Notes under the pieces: generated by a model
The model's database searches: none
What the model was told of the DNA's origin: nothing
Seen by the model: only the letters and a program-made list of their open reading frames with translations
Origin: Strigops habroptila
Taxonomy: Eukaryota; Chordata; Aves; Psittaciformes; Psittacidae
Length of the DNA: 64,000 nt
Reading direction: 5' to 3'
Assembly: GCF_004027225.2 (NCBI RefSeq)
Contig: NC_044301.2
Span: forward strand, 18,586,733 to 18,650,732
Made by a program: the position numbers and the translations under genes
In this document: positions 58,101-64,000 of the stretch, one piece after another
Position numbering within the stretch: the first letter of the stretch is position 1
Layout of the letters: every line of letters begins with the position of its first letter

Positions 58101-60936
58101 GTTTCTTTTCCCCCCTTCCCTTTTTAGTTTTATATTCTCTCCCCTCGTTATTTCCCTTATCATTATTATTATTGGTGGTAGTAGTAGTTTTGTATTATAC
58201 TTTAGTTATTGGACTGTTCTTATCTCAACCCATGGGGGGTTACATTCTTTCAATTCTCCCCATTCTGCCTGGAGGGGGTGGGGGGAGTAAGTGGGGGAGT
58301 GACCGAGCAGCTGCATGGTGCTGAGTTATTGGCTGGGCTTAAACTACAACACCTTGTTACAAACCCAAAATCACCTTCTTACCAGATGCATATACTTATC
58401 TGTAAAAAGGACACCACTTCTGTCCAAAACACAGCACAACAAAAAAAGGACACAAACACATTGTTCATGTAAATTCATCACGTTATATTTTTATGCTAAC
58501 AGCTTTTTAACCCTCCCCCCAGCCACTTGGCAAGCTTTCAATATAGAAGTTTAGAAGCAACTTTTCCAGACTAATGGCATAATACAAGAGCCACTTTTAT
58601 AACATTTACCACCTACAGATCCAAGCCTCCCCTGAAGGAAATGCAGATTAACTGCAGACCACTGTCACACTTCACAGCCACAGACAACACTACCACTTAC
58701 AAGGTTTCATCTTACTCTGCTGGAATGTAGACTGGTTCAGTCCAGATGTGCTCAGCTTCCTTTGCACGAAGGGGTCATTGTTCACCGCAGGAAGGCCCAA
58801 GGCTCCAGTTCCTATGCCAGTCAGGCTACCTGTAGTAAGACCACCTACTGAAAAGGAAACCTATAGTAAGACCTCCTACTGAAAAGGAAACAATTGATCA
58901 TCTCAGTTGTACCCTTTGCAGTAAATCACTCCAGGCACTTGTAATTTCCAACTGAGCACTCTAGAGCCTCGTGGCAGTCTAGTATCAAGCAGTTTTCTCT
59001 CAAGCAATTAATCTCTGTCCTAACCTAAAATAAGGCTGCCAAAATCTGTCAAAATTCACTCTCTCGATTCTCAAACTTCTACTGCAGTTGCAACATTCCA
59101 AAGTTTCATCAGCAACCTAGGAGCAAGGACTGTGTAGTAACACAGCTGTCTACCCAGTATTTCCAACTACAGCAGTAATAGTGCTTTAGTTCCAATATGC
59201 CATAGATACAAACCACTTCACTGGGATAGCAGTACCTGGAAGCTGTGAAGACAGTCCTCCGATGCCACTGAAACCTGTTGTCTGGTTTTGGGTGGAAAGC
59301 GGGGGGAATGCTTTTGCTGGTGACTGAGGAGTACTGAATGCAGAGCCCAAGTTTGGAGGGAAGCCTTGCATGCTCTGGGTGTGAGGAGCAGCTGAGCCAC
59401 CTAAGCTAAGAGATGCCATTCCTGCAAGTGAGTCGATCTGAATGAAGAAAGGAAGATTATATGGAGACATCCATGAACCCAAATCAAGCTGATTTTTGGC
59501 AGGATTTGTATAGAAACAGCAACATATCAAGACATTCCTGAGAAGAGCTTTTCTGCATGGTTACTGCATGATTCTCAAAGTCATCCAGATTGCCTCCAAA
59601 AGATTAGTCTGTCTACAGAATGCTGTATCATTTTTTCTTCTGCAATCCCATAAATTGCTATTCCATCAGAGGTTTTACAGAAAGGCTGATTGTTCCATAG
59701 TGTCCACTTAAGTGTAACAACAGTAAATGCTTATAAGTAGCAGCATGTTTGTACTAGAGTAGTTTATGCTCTGCAGTTTGCAACCTCAGACCTCACCCCA
59801 AGACTTACAAAGGCTATTTCATATCAAGCTTAGAGTATTTTTGACTATCTGAAGGATCCCATTATGCCCAGTTTTCACAGCTAAATACCTGAATGCAGTC
59901 TTCACATTAAGACCTGGGTGATAAATAGGAGGGAAGGCACAATACCAGATGACAAAGCAATAAGTTAAGAGCTCCTGACCGGCAACAGCATAAAACTGTG
60001 TTGCCTACCCAAAAGACAGCATGACTACAGATAACATCTGCTGCTCCATTTGCTTACATCAGTTATTTGCAGCAGGTTGCTAAGATATTTGGTATGCCTA
60101 ATGAGGAACTTCAATAAAGCAACAATTTACAAGGAAACTGCTCTCTGCATTTAGTTTATGTAATCTACTGATGCTTAAGACATTCTTAAATGCTGAATTG
60201 CCACTATTTCATGTGAAAAACTTGTCACTGCTTTAATACCTGCCATTGAATGTAACTGCTAGAAGCAAAACCTGTCTGTAACATGCTGCTCCCAGAGGAA
60301 GAAGGGATGATGAGTGGCAGGGAGTAACTTAAATGTACCTTGTTTTTAATAGAGCAGTTGAGAGCTGAAGAGCCCCAGTTATAACAAGTCCTTATACTCT
60401 AGCAATGTTGCTTGGCCAGTGAAGCTACAAACAAGACATGAGGTTCAAAGGCAGTGTTTAATTCTCAAAAGACTTAGTAAATTTTAGCACTTCAAAAGAA
60501 ACGCTCAGTTATTTTAAATAAACCAAATCTCTATCCCTCCTCAGTGCTATACTTCATCCTACTATACTTGAGTTACTTCTCACAGACATTTGTGAAATGA
60601 AAGACAGTTCTGAACTACAACCCTCAGGCATTACTCTGTAGTTACAAGTTATCTAGACATGCAAGCATAAAACTAAGGGAGCCAGATGATGTTTTACTTA
60701 GTCCTGCTGAAGAGCTCAAATAGTGCAGTGGAACTAGTGGTAAATCAACACCAGCTTCTAAAAACATGTCATGTTACTCATCTACCTGTACAGGAGAGAT
60801 GGCATCCAAGCTGCTAGCGCTGGGCGGGCGTCCTTTGGGCATGACTCCAGGTGGTGGCTGCCTGGCCTTGTTCATGACATTGCTGCAGTTAGCTACCATG
60901 GTGAGGATCATCTCTGACAGCTCCTGAGAAACACTC
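28046..60936 (-). CDS. CNOT1: CNOT1, scaffold subunit of the CCR4-NOT deadenylase complex (exons for the C-terminal ~1,717 codons)
   Basis: CNOT1 is the large cytoplasmic scaffold that holds the CAF1/CCR4 deadenylases, CNOT9 and CNOT2/CNOT3 for mRNA decay and repression. I placed 33 coding exons, 5' to 3' from 60786-60936 to 28046-28124, all with AG acceptors and GT donors except one GC donor. Their summed length (5,152 nt including stop) is in frame throughout with no stop or frameshift. Identity to vertebrate CNOT1 is near-complete by recollection, and the protein ends MEGTGAS. The human protein is 2,376 residues, so about 660 residues are encoded right of the window. Individual exon groups are listed separately by domain. 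Codon and splice conservation argue for a functional gene. Confidence 0.97.
28771..28857. repeat. A-rich (CAAA)n simple repeat
   Basis: AAAACCAAAACAAAACC-type tract followed by (CAAA)n, in a CNOT1 intron. Confidence 0.85.
29430..29465. repeat. (TG)n(TA)n microsatellite
   Basis: CTCTGTGTGTGTGTG followed by TATATATATAT, in a CNOT1 intron. Confidence 0.9.
31570..31606. repeat. Poly(A) tract
   Basis: About 30 consecutive A with one G interruption, in a CNOT1 intron. Confidence 0.95.
34607..34755 (-). mobile_element. CR1 LINE 3' end fragment in CNOT1 intron
   Basis: Reverse complement of the CR1 tail, from AGAATCCCAGACTGGTTTGG to GAACACTGCCAGGGATGG. It lies in the intron between exons 33905-34153 and 36250-36481. 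The rest of that 2.1-kb intron shows no recognisable element. Confidence 0.88.
36250..41225 (-). CDS. CNOT1: CNOT1 exons for the connector region between CNOT9-binding and NOT1 modules
   Basis: Exons: 41106-41225 ([19 protein letters not shown]), 40377-40568 ([19 protein letters not shown]; the acceptor is an AAGCAG tandem that can add one CAG, end 40571), 38539-38681 ([20 protein letters not shown]), 37845-37953 ([19 protein letters not shown]), 37581-37750 ([19 protein letters not shown]) and 36250-36481 ([19 protein letters not shown]). The segments are helical repeats in the known fold. The 40377-38681 intron carries an old LTR at about 39358-39950. No coding lesions are seen. Confidence 0.95.
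39358..39950 (+). mobile_element. Old, diverged ERV-L-type LTR
   Basis: GGACAGGTGACCCAAACTG, then GGGATGTTCCATACCATATG and ACATCATGCTCAGCAATAAAA align in order with the younger LTR's GGACACCTGACCCAAACT, GGGGTATTCCATACCACAG and ACGTCATGCCCAGTATA. The start (CTAGTTCTGGCTGGG...) is diverged and the 3' end is degraded, so boundaries are approximate. It lies in a CNOT1 intron, antisense to the gene. Confidence 0.7.
41806..46610 (-). CDS. CNOT1: CNOT1 exons for the CNOT9 (CAF40)-binding domain and preceding linker
   Basis: Exons: 46433-46610 ([20 protein letters not shown]), 45814-45944 (linker ending [19 protein letters not shown]), 44969-45265 ([20 protein letters not shown]), 42012-42152 ([20 protein letters not shown]) and 41806-41910 ([19 protein letters not shown]). 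This is the DUF3819-type helical bundle that recruits CNOT9, which in turn binds GW182/TNRC6 tryptophans. The 42153-44968 intron (2.8 kb) holds a CR1 element and nothing else that I recognise. Donors and acceptors are canonical. Confidence 0.95.
43240..43737 (+). mobile_element. CR1 LINE 3' end in CNOT1 intron
   Basis: It runs from TGTTCAGCTCTGGGGCCCCC through GGAGAAGAGAAGGCTCC and GGTTGGACACAGGGGCTTGG to CCATTCTAGGATTC. 5'-truncated, antisense to CNOT1. Confidence 0.9.
46925..51264 (-). CDS. CNOT1: CNOT1 exons for the MIF4G domain (CAF1/CCR4 docking)
   Basis: Exons: 51124-51264 ([20 protein letters not shown], ending NMTQK; the donor is GC), 50083-50262 ([20 protein letters not shown]), 48130-48246 ([19 protein letters not shown]), 47633-47743 ([19 protein letters not shown]) and 46925-47002 ([19 protein letters not shown]). 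The HEAT-like MIF4G fold binds CNOT7/8, which carry the CNOT6/6L nuclease. A candidate 30-nt extra exon lies at 50485-50514. The 48246-50083 intron holds a CR1 with an open reverse-transcriptase frame. Confidence 0.96.
47289..47330. repeat. Poly(A) followed by (CA)-rich tract
   Basis: About 30 A, then CACACAACCCACACACACAC, in a CNOT1 intron. Confidence 0.9.
48849..49652 (+). mobile_element. CR1 LINE, 3' ~800 bp with reverse-transcriptase C-terminal frame still open
   Basis: An open frame from 48846 to 49568 (240 codons) contains the catalytic FADDTKL box at about 48888-48910, then [20 protein letters not shown] and [19 protein letters not shown], typical of CR1 ORF2. The tail ends CTAACTATTCTATGATTCT at 49652. 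It is 5'-truncated and antisense to CNOT1. The open frame suggests a young insertion. Confidence 0.93.
50485..50514 (-). CDS. CNOT1: Candidate 30-nt in-frame CNOT1 microexon
   Basis: On the minus strand, a strong acceptor TTTATTTTACAG precedes 30 nt encoding [10 protein letters not shown], followed by donor GTAAAC. The flanking exons meet in phase 0, so inclusion would add 10 residues without shifting frame. The standard CNOT1 sequence that I recall joins NMTQK directly to VEELKE. It is either an alternative exon or a chance match. Confidence 0.4.
52187..52417 (-). CDS. CNOT1: CNOT1 exon: low-complexity linker between TTP-binding and MIF4G domains
   Basis: The single exon encodes [19 protein letters not shown], an AQAQAQAQ stretch, a TTSTTTT run and [17 protein letters not shown]. 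It is a flexible linker in the known architecture. Acceptor CTTTTTCAG and donor GTAAGC are canonical. Confidence 0.95.
52752..52965 (+). mobile_element. CR1 LINE 3' end fragment with a non-CR1 5' junction
   Basis: GGCACAGGTTGCCCAGAGAAG through CTGCCCGTGGCAGGGGG to CCATTCTATGATTCTGT is CR1 tail. The first 40 bp (GGAAGAGCCTAAAACAAATG, GTGAGTATCAAGAAATT) are shared with 6315-6350 but are not the usual CR1 sequence. Confidence 0.85.
53847..56922 (-). CDS. CNOT1: CNOT1 exons for the tristetraprolin (TTP)-binding MIF4G-like domain
   Basis: Exons: 56798-56922 ([20 protein letters not shown]), 55728-56014 ([20 protein letters not shown]) and 53847-53925 ([20 protein letters not shown]). In other vertebrates this domain binds the C-terminal peptide of TTP to bring the complex to AU-rich mRNAs. 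The 53925-55728 intron contains a fold-back LTR at 54058-54577. Splice sites are canonical and the exons keep frame. Confidence 0.95.
54058..54577 (+). mobile_element. Fold-back derivative of the ERV-L-type LTR
   Basis: It starts TGTCCTGGGTTCAGCTGTAAC like other long-subfamily LTRs and follows them to ACTGGACTGTTAT near 54540. Instead of the normal 3' third it then ends in AAAATAACAGTTACAGCTGA and ACCCAGGACA, an inverted copy of its own first ~30 bp. Flanks GCTAT (54053-54057) and GCTAA (54578-54582) nearly match as a 5-bp target duplication. Confidence 0.85.
57714..58351 (+). mobile_element. Solo ERV-L-type LTR, long subfamily, TSD CCTTG
   Basis: It runs from TGTCCTGAGTTCAGCTG to GGCTTAAACTACAACA, with perfect 5-bp target duplication CCTTG (57709-57713 and 58352-58356). 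It lies about 350 bp from CNOT1 exon 58701-58847, antisense to the gene. A short internal duplication CTGATAACAC occurs near 57800. Confidence 0.94.
58701..60936 (-). CDS. CNOT1: CNOT1 exons for the Ser/Pro-rich linker upstream of the TTP-binding domain
   Basis: Exons: 60786-60936 ([20 protein letters not shown] to DAISPVQ), 59236-59437 ([20 protein letters not shown], Pro/Ser-rich) and 58701-58847 ([20 protein letters not shown] to QQSKMKP). Phases join correctly (split valine and serine codons). This linker is the most divergent part versus the mammalian sequence I recall. It includes a 31-bp tandem duplication at the 58847 acceptor. The 60936 acceptor CTGTTCTAG marks the first exon in the window; upstream exons are outside. 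Confidence 0.93.
58830..58891. repeat. 31-bp tandem duplication spanning a CNOT1 splice acceptor
   Basis: Two copies, 58830-58860 and 58861-58891, differ at two positions. On the minus strand each contains TTTCCTTTTCAG followed by TAGG, so the acceptor is duplicated. Confidence 0.9.
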
Positions 60937-61680
60937 CTAGAACAGGGAAGTAGGACAGTGAGCCATGCAACAATCAAACTAAAGCCCCTAATTTATTTGG
61001 TTTTCCTACAGAAACTGGGGCCACATTTCACAAATAGAAGCTGCAAAACAGCCCCAGCAGAAGCTACATTATTTGCAAAATCTACATTAGAGCATGTCTC
61101 AAGAGAAACAGCTATATTTAAATAGAAAATTCTAAACTGTATTTCTAAAAATTCATCTCCAACAGCATATACTTGTGTTTCCACTAACACAAATACTGCT
61201 TTTAAAGTTGCCGGAGCAAGTAATGACTTAGAGAAAGCTGGGATATGTACCCACATGGCTCCAGCAGTCCTTGGAAGAGCAGACTATCTACAACACTTAG
61301 TCTGCTGTTGTCCACATTATAGGGTCTATACAGCTCAGCCCCATGAATTAAACCACACAATAACTGATGCTGTGATCCTTTGCTCAAATCTGCTCCTCAA
61401 GTCTCGTTCCTGTCCCAGACATCACAATTGGTGATTATTCCCATTCTGAACCTAGTTACACACAACGTCTCTCCTAAAAAGCAGACACAACATGACTAAA
61501 GCTTTAACTATATATTCAGAAGACAAAAAAGGATGAGAAATGAATACCATCACCTGCTTTACTGAAATTCATCTGTCTATAAAGTGAAAGACATAAATGC
61601 GCTAACATTAAACCAAAACAGAGGAAGCCTAACTAATCAAGAAAATTGTATTCAAAACCCAACAGAAAACTTAAACTTTG

Positions 61681-62293
61681 TGTCCTGGGTTCAGCTGTGA
61701 CAGTTATTTTTCTCCTTATCAGTAGCTGGTGCAGTGCTCTGTTTTCAACTTTAGTCCAAGAACAACACTGATAACACACCCATGTTTTCAGTTGTTGCTA
61801 AGTAATGCTTACTCCAACCAAGGGCTTTTCAGTCTCATGCTCTGCCAGCAAGGAGGGACACAGGAAGCCGGGAAGAAGCAGAGACAGGACACCTGACCCA
61901 AACTAGCCAAAGGGGTATTCCATACCACAGCACATCATGCCCAGTATAGAAACTGGGGGGAGTTACCCAGAAGGCCCAGGTTGCTGCTCGAGTGAGGCTG
62001 GGTATCGGTCGGCAGGTGGTGAGCAATTGTATTGCGCATCATTTGTGTTTACTGTTTTCTTTTCCTTTTCCCCTCTTAGTTTTATATTTTCTCTACTTAT
62101 TATTATTATCGGTGGTGGTAGTAATAGTTTTGTTTTGTACCTTAGTTACTGGACTGCTCTTATCTCAACCCGTGGGAGTTACATTCTTTCGATTCTCCTC
62201 CCCATCCCTCCGGGAGCGGGGGGAGGAAGAAAGGGGGGGAGCGAGCGAGCAGCTGCGTGGTTCTGAGTTACTGGCTGGGCTTAAGCTACGACA
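61681..62293 (+). mobile_element. 5' LTR of second ERV-L provirus, long subfamily
   Basis: It starts TGTCCTGGGTTCAGCTGTGAC, contains the long-subfamily internal stretch, and ends GCTTAAGCTACGACA. The left flank is CTTTG. Confidence 0.92.
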
Positions 62294-62751
62294 GTTCTTT
62301 GTGGTGCCCAACGTGGGGCTTGAAGATTTCAGACAACGACAGATCTGAGCAGAGTGCGTCTAATAGTATTTGTGATAAGCATTCATTGTTTCGGATTAAT
62401 AGCCACTATTTGCTCTTGGATTTGTTACGCTTGGTCTCGGAGTTTCAGCATGTCACACCTTACTTCGAGCCAGTATTTGCTGGTTTAGTGTGTATCGGCT
62501 GGGGGGCCTGGGCTAAGGTTCTTGTTTCACTGTACTTCATGGTAATGACTTGTAATACAATAGACTCATTGATCATGAAACTGGTCTGGCTTGCGTTCCC
62601 AGTGTGCTCATCACCTCTATGCTTTGGGAGGTATATAATGGGAATGTTTAGCCATTACACATCTTTTTTTTTCCTCCTCAGGTTAATGTATGAAGGAGAC
62701 ATTCCCTCACACCCCCCGCTCCCCCACCGGGCTATTTACAGCAGCATTTGA
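62257..62751 (+). other. Leader open reading frame, second ERV-L copy
   Basis: Open for 164 codons from inside the LTR end. The core from 62446 (QHVTPYFEPVFAGLVCIGWG, then LIMKLVWLAFPVCSS) matches the leader frame of the first provirus with only a handful of changes. The upstream part is in a different frame from copy 1, so only the core is shared. Confidence 0.45.
62302..62319 (+). promoter_or_regulatory. Primer-binding site, tRNA-Lys(1,2) type
   Basis: TGGTGCCCAACGTGGGGC has one mismatch to the tRNA-Lys(1,2) primer site and lies 8 bases after the LTR. Confidence 0.88.
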
Positions 62752-62851
62752 GAATTTTAAAGGTTTTGGATGGCCTTTGAATACCCTTGAGACCTGCCTG
62801 CTGCTTGTGCTGGGGATCAGCATGTTGCCACATACACTGCATGCGCTTTCC

Positions 62852-62920
62852 CATGGCCATCCCACCCTGGGAACACCCGATCTCATATCATCTCGAAATT
62901 TAAGCAGGGTTGGGCTCAGG
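62852..62920 (+). pseudogene. 5S rRNA-derived segment, second ERV-L copy
   Basis: GGCCATCCCACCCTGGGAAC, then CCCGATCTCATATCATCTCG and TTAAGCAGGGTTGGGC follow the 5' half of 5S rRNA, ending at the same point as the first copy. Confidence 0.82.
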
Positions 62921-63057
62921 TCTCGACTAAGGTTAAATGACCATCTAAAAAGACCAGAAAGAGATTTTCCCGGAGGCTGGACAGTCGGAATAGCAGGGTG
63001 TGTGGGACCATATGGGCAAACACCTGGGCCAGTGGGCCCCTCCAGTGCTTTGGAATT

Positions 63058-64000
63058 TCACCCCTGAACAAGCGCAAAATCCAGAAAAACTGGCAGAAGA
63101 ATGAGACAAGGTGTGCTGTCATCCTGGCAATACCAGAGAGGGAGAACTTGCTGCAGCGTGCTGGGGCTTGGCCTACGCCTACAGAGCCCTGTTCTGTAAG
63201 AAGCACGAAAAAGATGTCTGTGGATCCTATAAAAAATAGCAACAGACAATGCACCTACTCAACCTCCAAAAAAGGAGCCACTCCAAACACAGTGAAAGAC
63301 ACTGCAGCTAAACCAAAGGACCAATCCATGCCAATATCAGTTGCCCCTGTAAGCAAGGGGAAAAGCAAATGAGAGGCACAAAGAGTAACTTGTGCAGTAA
63401 AGAAAGATGAAGACCCAAAGCGCACACTAAAGGGTACAGCATCTGAACAAGAGTTGTTACTACAGGAATAAAAGTAAGAGGAAAAAGAAGAGGTGACTTC
63501 TCAACCCCGAACCTTGACTGAGCTGCAAAATATGCAAAAAGATTTCACCCGTCTTCCAGGGGAGCACATTGTCACCTGGTTGCTCCAATGCTGGGACAAT
63601 GGGGTCGATGGTCACTAACTAGAAGGGTCATGAACTAGAAAGTAGGGAAGCCAAGCAGCTGGGATCACTTGCAAGGGAAGGAGGAATTGACAAAGCGATT
63701 GCAAGAGAGAAGCGAGCCCTCAGTCTTTGGAGGTGACTCCTGGCAGCTGTGAAGGAAAGGTTTCCCTACAAGGACGATATTACGAATCGCTCAGCCAACT
63801 GGACCACGATAGAGAAAGGCATCCAGTCCCTGAGGGAATCAGCCATTCTAGAGATGATCTATCGTAGGCTGGATGCCGGGAATGCATCTGTAAATCCAGA
63901 TGAAGTTGAATGTACATGACCCATGTGATGGAAGTTTACATGGAGTGTGCCATCATCATATGCCCACTCATTGGCAAAAATGACCTGGAATGAGGCAGCA
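63058..64000 (+). pseudogene. ERV-L gag-like region, second copy, truncated by window edge
   Basis: It aligns in order with 20827-21700 of the first provirus: RAGAWPTPTEPCSVRS near 63155, and the DFTRLPGEHIVTC block near 63540 in a shifted frame. Stops such as TAG near 63235 and TAA near 63470 interrupt it. Confidence 0.7.

Larger units (their letters stand above)
61681..64000 (+). mobile_element. Second ERV-L-type provirus, 5' part, runs off right edge
   Basis: Long-subfamily LTR 61681-62293, primer site, leader ORF, 5S-rRNA-like segment and gag-like region, in the same order and spacing as the provirus at 19399. It sits in a CNOT1 intron in antisense orientation. Its protease, polymerase and 3' LTR are outside the window. 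Confidence 0.9.

Noticed and set aside
28046-60936. Intronic H/ACA snoRNAs, which CNOT1 hosts in mammals
   Set aside because: I could not identify a convincing two-hairpin, H-box and ACA structure by eye. A covariance-model scan of the minus-strand introns would settle it.
1-64000. CRISPR arrays, operons or bacterial features
   Set aside because: No such structures; the content is vertebrate nuclear DNA.

Overview
This window looks like avian nuclear DNA. The evidence is several CR1 LINE 3' ends that close on the ATTCTATGA-type tail, at least seven copies of one ERV-L-type LTR, gamma-like (class I) ERV pieces, and a vertebrate gene pair, SETD6 and CNOT1, in the expected convergent order. I cannot name the species. 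Nothing prokaryotic is present.

Layout: bases 1-5680 hold a decayed gamma-like endogenous retrovirus on the minus strand (gag and pol, cut by the window's left edge) and a second LTR of the same family facing the other way. Bases 5.9-9.8 kb hold a CR1 tail, anonymous DNA and a solo ERV-L-type LTR. Bases 9.86-13.7 kb hold a dead but intron-containing paralogue of the kinase SNRK. It has a CpG-rich putative promoter and first exon, and an intron with a GT-rich minisatellite split by a solo LTR. A tRNA-Lys(TTT)-like sequence, a CR1 fragment and another solo LTR follow. Bases 16.2-19.2 kb are the syntenic SETD6 locus. Several exons are readable, but it carries nonsense and frameshift lesions, has a solo LTR inserted in the SET-domain exon, and lacks its 3' part. 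An ERV-L provirus at 19.4-25.6 kb sits where the rest of the gene should be.

Bases 26.95-60.94 kb are the 3' two-thirds of CNOT1 on the minus strand. I could place 33 coding exons; together they stay in frame for about 1,717 codons with no lesion, so CNOT1 appears intact. The 5' exons lie beyond the right edge. The introns contain CR1 fragments, simple repeats, an old LTR, a fold-back LTR and a solo LTR. A second ERV-L provirus starts at 61.68 kb and runs off the right edge.

The main points for follow-up are: the apparent loss of SETD6 next to an intact CNOT1; the SNRK-like paralogue that lost its catalytic core; and the ERV-L family, whose two proviruses share a tRNA-Lys-type primer site, a 5S rRNA-derived segment and a hydrophobic leader reading frame upstream of gag. 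One of these proviruses has LTRs from two different subfamilies. CNOT1 also shows a candidate 30-nt in-frame microexon, a GC-AG intron and a duplicated splice acceptor.
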